Assembly (NCBI GenBank): GCA_027186245.1 | Contig: CP114500.1 | Span: forward strand, 7,388,001 to 7,452,000 | Reading direction: 5' to 3' | Length of the DNA stretch: 64,000 bases | Source of the DNA: Coriaria nepalensis | Taxonomy: Eukaryota; Streptophyta; Magnoliopsida; Cucurbitales; Coriariaceae | In this document: in pieces, positions 1-11,952 of the stretch | How the letters are laid out: each line of letters begins with the position of its first letter | How positions within the stretch are numbered: the first letter of the stretch is position 1 | Translations under genes and position numbers: made by a program | Notes under the pieces: generated by a model | What the model saw: only the letters and a program-made list of their open reading frames with translations | Told to the model about the DNA's origin: nothing | Database searches by the model: none

Positions 1-785
1 TATAATGGAGAAATCTTAAAGGTACAGATTACAGAACTTGTAACCCCTTTCAGGAAACTCTTTAAATATTATAATGAAAATAGAACCATAGAAGAAATGG
101 GTCCAAATAACAAAGGTAGCATCCTAAATAATAGGGATTGATTTGTGATTCTTTGAAGCAATACCCTGACTTTTGCTGGTCAAGATGACAAAAACATACA
201 ACCCCATTAAATGAAGATATTGACAAGACCTTCCCACTTTCATGATTCAGGAATCATGATCTTTCCGCTTCTAATTTGCATTGACATGACATCTCAACTC
301 ATGGGCAACGTTTTTAGGTCGCAATAAATACTGTGCAGTTTGTTACAAATCGCACCAGCTCTACGCCTATGGGTAAAAAAACCTTGAAGAAGCAAATCAA
401 GAAGAAAAAAATGAAAAAAAAAATACAAAACCGATGAAATTCCAATTTTATTTTGTAACTTTGCCCAGAGCATATCCTATTTGTTTCCAGCTCGTTTAAA
501 TAAAGTGAATAGGTTTATTAGGAAAAATAAGTTGACCCAGGCTAAACTCAAGACAAAAGAAAGAAAAGGGAAACTAAAATACTAATACCATATGAAAAGG
601 AAAGCTTTAGAAACGTCGTAATCCGGAAACTTAATAAAGTGGGTCAATCAAACTGAACAACAAAATTTTTGATGGGCCAGACGCAAACATAAAAGGCAAT
701 ATAACAATATATATATTATATATATAAATCATTAGTAAAAAAAAAACAATTAGATAACGACAATAGGAAAAGAAATGTTGCTTAC
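1..785. other. No exon recognised; probably intron of the PAO1-like gene
   Basis: The exon that should follow the fifth PAO1-like exon (coding for the substrate-binding half and the rest of the FAD domain) was not found here. The stretch is AT-rich with a short TA run near 708-725. Either the next intron is longer than 785 bases and leaves the window, or the gene is interrupted. I see nothing else in it. Confidence 0.4.
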
Positions 786-2032
786 TTTGTTGAGTTGGAG
801 TCGACTGTCCAAGATCTTCCCCTCAGAAGTAAGAAGAAAATCATCAGCCATTTTATAAAGTAAATGTTCATAGCCTCTTTCATCAGCAACCAGAAATTCT
901 CTTTCTCCGAAATCCACATAGGTAGATATTGGCTCTACCTCTACAAAAAAAATAAAAATAAAAATAAAATAATCAGACCCGATTCTATCTCAATCTAAAT
1001 GCCTCTCTTTACTCAACAAATTGTTGGAGGAAAGAAAAAAAAAGAAGAGAACTTTTCCTTTTCCTTTTCCTTCAGTATCGTAGCATCCAAACAGAAATCT
1101 GGAAGATACACTTACTTACCCGCCATCTCAAAATCATGTAGTATAAAGTCAATTGCAAGTTCTATGGGCGTCTCCGGCATACTACATAGACAAGAAAAAA
1201 CAAAAGACAAAATTAGCAATTATATAGCTTACGGTCTAATCTGATATTTCTTATTAATAAAAAATAAATCAGAATAAAATGAAGACTATGGGATTGCAAC
1301 GAAACTTACGAAGGCGGTTCCGTTCCTATGGGGACGTCATCAACGTGGTCCACTTCCTGGCTCCTCAGTTTCTTAATGGCTGAGTCAACCGCCTTCTTAT
1401 ACGAGTCAGAGGCGATTCCACTCGGAAAAATTTTGCCGCTGTAACTCATTATTTCAAGCAAAAAAAAAAAGAAAGGTCTCAGGAAAACTGAAACGAGGAA
1501 AATGCTAAATTACGCTGGGAAGTCAGAATGCCAAAAAAAAAAACGCCTCAGCGGCGCAGGATAGGAAAAAATCTGGAACAGGGTGGTTAGAAAAAAAAAA
1601 TCGTGAAAATAGATCCGGACCTTCGATCGTATATGTTATAGCGAGCATTGCTGTAGTCAGAAAAGCAGGTACGGAGGCCGGATTCGTGAGCGAGCTCCCA
1701 TACCGGATTGGACTCCTTACCACCGACACCGGCGATCCAACCTGCTCCGAGCTCCACAATCACGCCGCCAAATTGCTCCTTCCGGATCCTACCTCCAATA
1801 CGGTCTGACGCCTCCAATATCATCAGGTCCTCTATTCCATTCTCCGCCAGTACCTTCGCCGCCGATATACCTTCAAGAACGGAAAACGAGAAACTAGAAA
1901 TGATCGAGTCTCCTTAAATTTTGGATAATTTACCGGCCAACATACATCAGAAAAGGCAGAAGGCAGGTTGCGGTCCTAACCTGAGATTCCAGCGCCGATG
2001 ATGATGACTGACGAGGGAGAAGCGCTGTCCAT
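786..2032 (-). CDS. PAO1: Polyamine oxidase, PAO1-like, N-terminal part (runs off left edge)
   Basis: Flavin amine oxidase that would oxidise spermidine/spermine, releasing an aldehyde and H2O2. Five exons are readable on the minus strand: 1981-2032, 1621-1870, 1310-1438, 1120-1181 and 786-940, giving 216 codons in one frame. The start ATG at 2032 opens with [18 protein letters not shown], which holds the GxGxxG FAD-binding turn; exon 2 adds the [10 protein letters not shown] motif and the [12 protein letters not shown] segment; exon 3 carries [20 protein letters not shown]; exon 4 carries [18 protein letters not shown]. These match the first half of Arabidopsis PAO1 as I remember it. No targeting peptide precedes the FAD motif, so a cytosolic enzyme is expected. 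The C-terminal half lies beyond the window. In Arabidopsis this gene adjoins SMT1, which lies 13 kb away here. Confidence 0.88.
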
Positions 2033-2925
2033 GAAAGAGACGAGGGAGAGAGGAAGAGAGGGAGAGAGAGAGAGGTCGCTCGCGTTTGTTGTGTTTGGGA
2101 GGGGAGTTGGAAAATAGCGGGAGTCGGCTTATATAGTTTCTCTCTGGACCGGATGCCGGTCTATTTATTTGCTCTTACATGGAAAGCGGGGAAGATTTTT
2201 CCCGTGAATTTTCTCTTTCTTTTTTTTTTTTTTCTCGAAAGAAAAAAAAATCGCAAACTGCAATTTTGACGTTAACAAACGTGTAATTCATCAGTTTTGG
2301 GGGTATCCTAGTCATTCGAGAAGTAGATCGTGAAATTACTGGTTTGTCCAAGATAATAAGACATCTCAGTTAATGTTTATTTAGAATTTAGAATATAGAA
2401 TATAGAATATAGAATATAGAATAGGATCTGTTTACCAATTGAGCCGAGGAAAAAATTGAAAATCCAACTACAATTTTTTTTATTGGTGATACTAATTTAC
2501 TCAAAATAAAAAATAAAAAATAAAAATAATTAAAATATTATTTTACTTATCTAATAAATAAAAAAGTCTAAAATAACATTAACGTCCGCATCTCTAGCGA
2601 CCAAGTAATAGTAATTTGTGTTGTTAGAGGAATATGCATTTTTCCTCACTTTTTTATTATTTTTCATTTCAACTTACTCTAAATTTTGATTAGATCATTA
2701 TAAGGTCCGTAATTGAAAGTGAAGAATTTGGATATAGATAAATCTTTGGATAAATTTCGTAATACATTTTTAAACTATGTGCAAACTTTTGGTTTATAAT
2801 CCTCATATTTTGGACTTGTTTTGTCCTTATTTTGTTTTTAATATCTATTTCGAATCGTTTTGCAAATAAAAAGAAGTAGAAAGGTGGAAATTGAAAATTT
2901 TGAAGAATAGATGGTGTTTGTATTT
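2033..2925. other. PAO1 promoter/5' UTR and AT-rich spacer
   Basis: The first ~80 bases are a purine-rich (GA)n tract on the plus strand, a CT-rich leader on the coding strand of the PAO1-like gene. Further out are a poly-T run (2220-2233) and a short AATAT-type tandem repeat near 2391-2424. No gene is supported. Confidence 0.5.
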
Positions 2926-3095
2926 TTCGATGTGTCTGTAATAAGGCAACATCGGGAAATCTAGTAAAAGAAACGAAAATATTTTTTTTCTTGATTTCTT
3001 GATATCTTTTGAGAGAAACCGGGTAAAAGAAATAAAAATATTTTTTTCCAATTTCCCGATGTCTTCAGTTTTGATAAACATTGGGAAAAAAAAAA
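2926..3095. repeat. Short hairpin repeats, left flank of the satellite-like block
   Basis: Two to three copies of a short palindromic element of the type TTTCCCGATGTCTT ... ACATTGGGAAA. The clearest arms are at 3051-3089, with a related copy at 2985-3010. The same element recurs on the far side of the array at 5150-5350. Confidence 0.55.
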
Positions 3096-3599
3096 GATTT
3101 AGAGTATATTGATTTGCTTTATGGTTATACTTCTACATAAATGAAAAGTTTTTTTATAATCATATCCGTTGATGGTGAATAAAAGGAGAAAGAGAAGTTG
3201 TATTGGCATGAAAATAGTATGGATAAAACAACTGGAGCTTCGATTGAATCTAATGTCATATATAATCAGTTGTCGGGAGAGACATACTTGCTATTTATCA
3301 GGGTAATTAGACCTTTGATTGTTGATAATGTAGTTAGTTTGAGAATTTTGAAGATTGTGAATTTTTGTAATCTTTACAAATATGGTTGTAACGAATGCTA
3401 GTTATTTTAAGTGAATGATATTTGTTCATTAGAGTTATGATTGTGGTTGTTGTTGTACTAAATGATTTTTGTTGGTTACCGCAATTTTGTTGAATGAATG
3501 GTCGTACTTAATGGTTTTGGTTTGTCGGTATTTGTTCATTATAATTTTGTTAGTTTTGGTTTAAAGAGACATCAAACAATCGGGATTAGATGCTAAATG

Positions 3600-4120
3600 T
3601 CAGATTTTTCATCTATTAAACCCTAGATGTTAAGCTTTTGAAAGATCTAAAGTTTAGGTTTTAGGTTTTAGGTTTTAGGTTTAAGATGAAAGAACTAAGT
3701 TTTAGGATTTAAGATAAAATGATTAAATTTTAGAGTTTAATATAAAAGGTTTAAATTTTAAAGTTTAAGATGAAATATGAAATGTTCGACTTTTATGATT
3801 CAAGATGAAAGGTTTAGGCTTTAGGTTAATATGAAAAGTTAAATTTTAGGATTTAAGATGAAAAGTCTAAATTTTTGGGGTTTAAAATGAAAAATCCAAC
3901 CTTTATGATAAGTGACTAAAGATTTGAGATGAATTTGATAAAAGGTCTAACTCTTAGGTTCAATTATGAAGGGTTCAACCCTTAGGATTCAAGATGAAAT
4001 ATTTGAGAGTTGTGGTTTGATAGAAAAGTCGAACCTTTAGGTTTAATGATGGAATGTTCAACTTTTATAATTCTAATTCTAATATTTAGAGACACTATGA
4101 TTTCATAAAAATGTCTAACA
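3600..4120. repeat. Degenerate short tandem repeats with telomere-like TTTTAGG units
   Basis: A low-complexity stretch built from variants of 'AAGTTTAGGTTTTAGGATTTAAGATGAAA', with a unit of roughly 35-50 bases. At 3652-3681 there are four consecutive TTTTAGG units, close to but not identical with the plant telomere repeat TTTAGGG, and AAACCCTA lies at about 3618. The array merges into the longer repeat to its right. Confidence 0.6.
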
Positions 4121-4129
4121 TTTAGGTCA

Positions 4130-5130
4130 TTTTATGATAAGTCCAACCTTTATGATTCAAAATGTAATATTTAGACATTAGATAATGATAGAAATATCCA
4201 ACTTTTTGGTCAAGTAATGAAAGGTCCAACTTTTGTTGTTATAAGCTCTAACCTTTGTTAGGGTTTGATAGAAATGTCTAACCTTTAGGTTTAATGATGG
4301 AATGTTCAACTTTTGAAATTCTAAGTCTAATGTTTAAACATTTTGATTTCATAGAAACATGTCATTTGTGAGAGGTCTAACCTTTATAGCTCAAAATGTA
4401 ATGTTTAGACATTAGCAAATGATTAGAAATGTCCAATCTTTTGGTCAAGTAATGAAAGGTCAAACCTTTGTTGTTGTAAGTATACCTTTAGATATTAGGG
4501 TTTCATAGAAAAGTTGGGTATTTATGTTCTTTTCTGATAGATTCAACTTTTTTGTTTCTAAATATAATATTTAGATATTATATAATGATAAAAATATCCA
4601 AATTTATGGTGAAGTAATGAAAAGCTGAACTTTTGTAGTTGTAAGTGTAACCTTTAGATATTATGATTTTATAGAAATGTTGGACTTTTATGTTTTTTTG
4701 TTTTTGTTTTAGAGATTCAACCTGTATAGTTCCAAATATAATGCTTAGACATTAGGTAACGATAAAAAATCCAAACTTATGGTGAAGTAATGAAAAGTTC
4801 CACCATTGTTTTTGTAAGTGTAACCCTTAGATATTAGGGTTAATAAAAAAGTTGGACATTTATGTTCTTTTGTGAGAGATTCAATTTTTATGATTCCAAA
4901 TATAATCTTTCGACATTGGGTAACGATAGCAAGATCCAAACTTATTGTAAAATAATGAAATGTTCAACCTTTATAGTTGTAAGTGTAATATTTAGGTATT
5001 AAGGTTTTACAGAAAAGTTGGACTTTTATGTTTCTTTTGTGAGAGATTAAACTTGTATGATTTCAAATATAATATTTAAATATTGAGTAATGATAGAAAT
5101 ATATTAGGTAATGAAAGGTTCAACCTTTGT
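4130..5130. repeat. Diverged tandem repeat, unit about 165 bp (satellite-like)
   Basis: A recognisable core (TCAAATATAATATTTAGACATT ... GATAATGATAGAAATATCCAA ... GGTCAAGTAATGAAAGGTTC in its parts) recurs at about 4156, 4389, 4553, 4730, 4890 and 5058. Spacings are about 233, 164, 177, 160 and 168 bases. Each unit also carries TTTTATAGAAAAGTTGGAC and a GTGAGAGATTCAAC part. Copies are clearly diverged. The period is the usual size of plant satellite monomers, but the array is short and lies among genes. Confidence 0.7.
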
Positions 5131-5149
5131 AATCTTCAAGGTTTTGTTC

Positions 5150-5360
5150 ATTTTACCCGATTTCTCGATGTCTTAAATTTTGTAAGATATCGAGAAAACG
5201 AGAACAATGAATAAGTTTTTCTTTCTCCTAATTTCGTGATATCTTAAGTTTTATAAGACATCGATAAATCAGATGAAAATAATATAGAGTTTTTATTTAC
5301 CCGATTTCTCGATATTTAAAGTGTTGTAAGCCATCAAGAAATCAAGAAATTAGAAAAACA
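5150..5360. repeat. Three tandem hairpin units, right flank of the satellite-like block
   Basis: Copies start at about 5155, 5226 and 5298 (period about 71). Each can fold: CTCGATGTCTTA pairs with TAAGATATCGAG in the first copy, and the others are variants. They are the same family as the hairpins at 2926-3095, so the block 2926-5360 may be one composite element. Confidence 0.6.
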
Positions 5361-6395
5361 AGAAAAAAAAAACTTCAAGAGTCTACCTATAATTACAAAA
5401 ATACCCAAATCAAAATATATTAAAATAGATCAATAACCCAATTAATCTTACCATTAACATAGATATTCAAATGAAATAACATAAAATATAATGAAACCAC
5501 TTGTTTCTATTTTTCATAAGAAGTCCTTACAAATCAAAAACAATATCAACACCTAATGAGACATTTGCTGTCATTTCTAATACCCCTATTACTAGGAGTT
5601 CTGCCTGTAAGGGTTGAGGGGGGAGATTTTTTGCAAAAGTTATTTTGGTTAAAGTTGCTCTTATTGTAGCTATGACTGTATGACATTTTTATTTCATACC
5701 AAGAGGGGGTTGGAAGACCTTTGCAACGATTGGTAAGATATTACTAATGGCTTGGTATGATTTTGTAATCGGACAGTTTCTGATTTGAAATCACTCATTA
5801 CCCGTAGCTTCATGTTTGGACGTTCATCCATAAAAAAAATAAAGAAAGGTTGGTCAATTTTGAATAAGATACTAAAACAATTTATGGAACAATCTAGAAT
5901 TATATTAATTCATTTCAGTCATTTGTAATATAAGTGGTTTCATATTATATCTCAATTTTTAATAAGACATAAAATAATTAAACTAAAAAAAACTACATTT
6001 CTTTAACGTATTTTATCAAACACCTTCTATGCGTTATATAAACAACCCACTTGATCATATATACTAAGCACCAAGGTTTCCACTAGAAAATTGTCATCAA
6101 ATTCAATTTTAATTATCCTTTTAGATATCTTTTTAGTCCATAAAAACTATATTTTAAAAAATTCATAAATTTAAAATCTTTAAATTCAATAAATCAGTAA
6201 TGCTTCACATTGTACTGGAAGTGGATGTTTCTTCAGCCAGGATGGAGATATTCTCAATCTTAATCCTCAAGAAAGAAAGAGAGGAAGAAGAAGTATAAGA
6301 TAAAAAGGAGATAAAGTAGGATGAATATGAAATGATTAGTTGGTTATCATTTCTAGTCGCCATTATTAAAGGGAAGAAGAAAGAGATAATGTTTC

Positions 6396-6428
<33 letters not shown>

Positions 6429-8880
6429 ATATTATATTATTAAGGTATAAAGGTAATTTAAAATATCATAATTTTTTTTAATTTTTATAAAATAAAATGA
6501 GACTCTTTAAATTAATGATTTTTTTTTAATCTAAATTATTAAGAATCCCTATTTTATGTGTCAATGGCCCAAATTCTCCCTTTAAAATATATACATACAT
6601 ATTATGTGATCAAACCTTATTTAGTTATTTATTTATTTAAAAGATTAATTTTATTTTTTATTTGTTTTTTAATTTCAAGAGTAATTTAAGTTAATTTGAA
6701 ATAATTATAACTATTAATATTTGATTTAATTCTCATCCGGCTCACAAATGCGGACATTAAGAATTTATATTTTTAGAATTTAATTAATTATTATTTTTAA
6801 AAAATAATCTCTATAAATTTATAACATAAGATCATGAATTATATTTGAAATAAAGTATTATGGCTTTTATTTATTAGTCTTCTAATGAATTTAAAATCAA
6901 CTGTCAAAGAAGTACTACTTTAGTAACTAATTACATATCATATAATAATTAATCTAATATTACTGATATAAAATATATTTTCTTATATTTATATAACGAG
7001 TCTCACTCAAAATTAATTTAATTAATATTAGAGATTTGTGATTATAATTAAAAAACGCGCCAATAACTTTGGCAAACATATAGTGTAAATAAAATCTTGT
7101 TGGAACTAAAATTTCATTGACCATTAGATCACATGAAAGATAATAAGGATTTGGGGGTTAAATTTGAGTTTCTTCATAGTTGAAGTGGTTTAAAATGTAC
7201 TCTCAAAAGTTTCACTATAATTCAAGGGGTTAATCCTAATTTCCCTTAATTTTACGATTTATGATAACTAAGATAAGGGTGATTATGTAATATCAGCTTA
7301 CTTGGGGGTGAAGCTCAAGGTCATCCAATGGCAATTCGGTCAAAGATTGTTCATAGAGGTCCAAACGAAGCGGTCAGCGCTGTTACGTGAAAGGGTTTTG
7401 AATAAATGGAGCTACGGAGGAGACCATAAAGCCTCTTGATTGCACACGTGTGCGGTTAAGTTAACACGAGTTGTCACTTTACTGTTGACAATTAAATCAT
7501 GCCGTTGACTGAATCGTCCAGGAAAACCATTAGTCAAAACGTTAACAGCTTAAATTCTGTGGAGATCGAAGAAGGGTCCACGCTGGAGCTCTTATGCCAG
7601 ATCGGATACAGGTTGTCCAGCCTGTCATTATAAGACTAACCCTAAAAAAGGGGAAAATAAATTTATCCTCTCAATTGAATTTTTGGTGGTGTCTTTTCAT
7701 GTCATTTATTTATACTTAAAATTCAAGACGAGAGTTAGAGCAAGTTTTGTTGGATTTTTTATTTTTTATTTAAATGGGAATATTGTAATTTATCTCTTTA
7801 AATATTTTAAAATTAATATAAAATTTGTATAGTTTTGATAATAATAATATGTTTTCTACTTTAAAAAAAAAATTAAAATGAGGTTTTTATTTTTATTTTA
7901 AAAAATTATGATTAACCTTAAAATTTTATATAAATTAGAATTAATTTTCAAAATATTTTTAAATTATAATAAATAGTTAAAAATTAAAATTAAATTATAA
8001 TAAATATCTAAAAATTTTATAACAATAATGAATACCCAAAATTCAAATAAAAATTATAATGAATATTTAATTTTTTTAATGATCGATTCTATATTAAGGT
8101 ACAACCTTATCAAACTCATAAATTTAAATTTCTAAATTAACCCCTAATTTATTTAAATTAATTTCATTTATTTCCAAAATAATCGATAAACTTCATTCTA
8201 GTCCTTCACATAAAGAAATCGAATTAGATTTATTCCGGTTTCTTCCCACAAAGAAACCGGATTGACTCAATTAGTTTTCCATAAAAAAAATTAGATTGAT
8301 TTGATCAAAAATTTTTTTTTGTGAGAAACCCGATCGATTCTATCGGTTCAATCGGTCAATTCACTAAAAGTGGGATCATCAAATTTCCCTTTTTTTCAAA
8401 AGAAATTATATCAATTTTTGTTTTTCTTTAAAAAAAAAAATCATATTATTATTTTTTACAGTGGTAGAGCCAAGAAATCATGAGGTTGTGTTTGAGAAAA
8501 ATTTAAAAAAATAAAAATATTATGAAGACAAATAAATAAAATTGATATAGATAAGTTAAAGGGTGGTTTTAAAATAAAAATTCACTAAAGTTTTATTTTA
8601 TTTTATTAATATTATGGTTCAAATTAGATCTTGGATTAATAATTTAAAATCGATTCATTAAAAATTATAATTTTAGTTTGAATTTTGTATATCCATTATA
8701 ATTGTATAGTTATAAAATTTTGAATATTTATTATAATTTAAGTTTAATTTTGGTTTGACCTATTAAAGTTTGTCTTTGCTCAACATGCATGAGTAAATAG
8801 AGATGTGAAAATAAATGTCTTTTTAGAGTTTACTTACAATTTTGTATTTGTAATAACGATTTTATAAAATCGTTGTCATA
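5361..8880. other. AT-rich intergenic DNA without recognisable genes
   Basis: No open frame of useful length and no conserved motif. It includes a poly-T run of about 26 bases near 6398-6423, and a perfect inverted repeat at about 8237-8262 (CCGGTTTCTT / AAGAAACCGG, 5-base loop). A slightly GC-richer piece at 7260-7640 holds no reading frame I can support. Confidence 0.5.
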
Positions 8881-8886
8881 AAAATT

Positions 8887-8991
8887 GATTTTGCAAGATT
8901 TTGTTTGGTAAGATAATGTGGGACTACGTCTTTGACTGATTTTGCTAGATTTTGGTTTGGTAAGATAATGTGGGACTACTGCGTCTTTGAC
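8887..8991. repeat. Direct tandem duplication, unit about 51-54 bp
   Basis: Two adjacent copies of a segment beginning TGATTTTGC and ending CGTCTTTGAC. They differ by only a few substitutions and short insertions. Both contain GGTAAGATAATGTGGGACTA. The high identity suggests a recent local duplication. Confidence 0.85.
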
Positions 8992-11952
8992 TGAAACACA
9001 CTAACTAATTTTTGATTAGGAAGCTGATGGCAAAATATGATATGCCATGATTTGATATGTTCTTTCTAAGGATTTATACTAGTTCTAATTTTTTTACTTA
9101 CTATATATAGAAATAATATTATATAATTTTATTTTTGTTTGCATAAAAATAAAAATTTAGTAAATTTTTAAATTATAGAAAATAAAAATTCAATTTTAAA
9201 ATTATTACGATGTTTTAAAGTTTTATTCTCTTATTATAAGACGGTATTATAAAACGAGTTATTGTACTAACCCATATAAATTATTCAAATTTTATTTTTC
9301 TCTTAATTTTTTTTTTTTAAAAATTAATAATTTTTTTTTTATTTTCTCGTTCATTTTTCATCCTAAAAATATAATTATCAATAGTTGATATTGCTGTCGA
9401 TTGTACTTTCATAAAATGGAGAGGAGTTAAATCTAATATTTTAACATATGTTGTATATGATTGTGATATTCACTATCTCTATCTCTATGTGTTATCCTTT
9501 CTTTTCATGTCTTTCACTAAATGTTTCCACATATGAAAAAGGTGATGGTCACTCACTCATATAGGCAAATCTAACATATGTAACTTTTTAATTTTTGTTT
9601 TTATCTTCTAAATGCATAAAACATAGATTACCTATTCACACTTTTATTTTTCTTATATATATAAATTATTATTCTTTATATTTTTTTAAATTTAATTTCT
9701 AGTATAATCATATACAATGTAACATTATTGCTTTTTCTTTTTTTTTTTTTAAAATAAAAAAATAAAATGGGAAAAAGAAACAAAGACAAAGGAGGGGCCC
9801 ACATCAAACTAAACCTCTTAAGAAAAGAAAAAAAAAAAAACAAACATTAACGAAAATTAATAACCAAGACATTTTACTATATAGTACCCCCCAATCTTAA
9901 TTAGAAGATGAATTTTTAAATAGTTTGATTTAAATTTAAAATCATATTATCATCATTAAACTATCATCTCTTGTCACCGTTAGGAAGTTGAAAAAGCTAA
10001 TTAGTTAGTTATTAATGAAATGGTCCATTGGCAAAAAAAAAAAAAAAAAAAAGTAATTATTAATGGTCCTATGCAACAAGACACTACTAACATTATTTGA
10101 TTTGGAAACATAAATTGATTTGGAAAAGATAAGGTTGCGTAAAATTGAATTGCAAAGACAACGACCTCTTTTCTCATGCTTTTGACACTCTTTGGCCGTT
10201 TTCATATATTTTTTGCCATTTTAAGAATAATAGCGATTTAGACGTAATTATATATTAATTATATCTCACCATCTTCTCTCTTACAAGCATAGGACTACTT
10301 TATGAGCTATGACTAATTTTGGATACCAAACGCTACTATAGATAGAGGTTCTTATATACTCTTATCTTTCAATTATTTTTGTAAGAAAAATGATATTTAT
10401 AATTATGATAAATTTGATTCATCACGTGATTATAAAGTATACTCGTACAAAAATATCTCATCTTTCTCGCCGGTAAGCCATTAGGTGATGAATTTGTTAC
10501 CGTGCCTTGTACGCACCAACTTTATTTACTTTTTACCCATATATTGCTAGCTTTTCTATATACTACTCTCATATGAGGAATAAAAACTATAATCATTTTA
10601 TGTTATTTATGTACAAATGTTTCATATCGAGACTTTATGTTATTATGCATATACATATTCGTCTTTGGGTAATTCGGTTTTTTCTAAATTTATTTTCCTA
10701 AAAATGAAAAATGAAAAATGAAAAATGAAAAAATGGATTAAAAAAGAAAGTAATAAATTAATGGGGGAGAAAAGTGGAAATACAAAAAAAAAATTATAGA
10801 TGAAAGAATAATAAAATATATATCCAATCATAGGGACAAAAAAATAATAATAATTTGAATTATGCCGTGACTAAAAAGTGAGTTAAGTATATATATACAT
10901 ATATATACTTTTAATATCCGGATGGTTGAGCATATACCATATCACATGATTATAAAGCTTTTCATATTCTCTATTATCTACCTCTCTTTCATCAAGTACC
11001 CTAAATTCCACTCATGATCAGAAAATTCCAAAATTCCAAACTATTTGGTTCGAATAAGGTGTGTTCTACCTTAAGAATAATAAGATTAATGACAGAATTA
11101 GGAATAAAAGAACAATTTTCCCATTTGCATAGAAGGTGGGAAGGGGGGAAAACAAAAAAAAAAAACTGATAAATATAGCATATACCCTAAAGTTGCGATT
11201 GTTTTCCAATTTGGCATACAAAGGGCATAACAAGAGTTGGCAAGAATTTGATGGTGGTGGGGGGAAACAGAGCATAAAGGTGTTTGGAAGTGGGAAAAGT
11301 CTAAGTGAGAGTTGACAATTTTTGTTTTTTTTTTATGAACATAATAAACTTGTCAACTTGTCATCTCTTTTTATCAATCACAAAAACACCTCTAAATTCA
11401 ATTTTCAATCCGTGGAGCAGAAGTGAGTTTGATTTCGAATACCTTCTCTTTTCGTCTTAAGCATTGACGATTTCTGTTTGGATTGGATGTATCAACCTTC
11501 TTCTGGTACTCAATTTTGGGCTTCTAAACAAATTCACATATTTTGGAAAGTTCCCCATCACAAATTCGAATCCGTTTAGGGGCTCAATTCGGCATTCAAG
11601 GCCTATTGTCCGGCCCGATAAAGCCCATGGAATCAAATTTCCAGCCTGCATATACACGACAATTGGACCATGACTCTTCATCTAAACCCAAATTACCATA
11701 ACGCAATAGTAAATGTACTAACATGCATGTGAGAGAGAGGGAGAGAGGCCGGCCTCATACACAACCCCGCAAGCTCATGAGACGCATGACTTCCCAGGAA
11801 TTGTTGAATACTGCTCTCTCCAAATCAAACTCTCTCAACTCTTTCCCACTACATTATACCAATTACAACATGGAAGTTAGGGAAGCAATGTAAAGATCAT
11901 TATCATAACCAAAAAAATGCTGCTGATAAGCAGAAATGCCGAATACCTCGAG
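8992..11952. other. AT-rich intergenic DNA and PPR gene 3' flank
   Basis: No gene recognised. It contains homopolymers (near 9309, 9740, 10033, 11155), a small ATGAAAA tandem repeat near 10702-10731, and a GA run at 11731-11747. The last 500 bases are the downstream flank of the minus-strand PPR gene; open frames at 11457-11681 show no family features. Confidence 0.5.

Noticed and set aside
1523..1759. Minus-strand 78-residue frame beginning [10 protein letters not shown]
   Set aside because: A shifted frame of PAO1 exon 2 running into intron 2.
2845..3401. Small frames in the left flank of the satellite block
   Set aside because: They lie in hairpin and AT-rich repeats, with no homology pattern or splice context.
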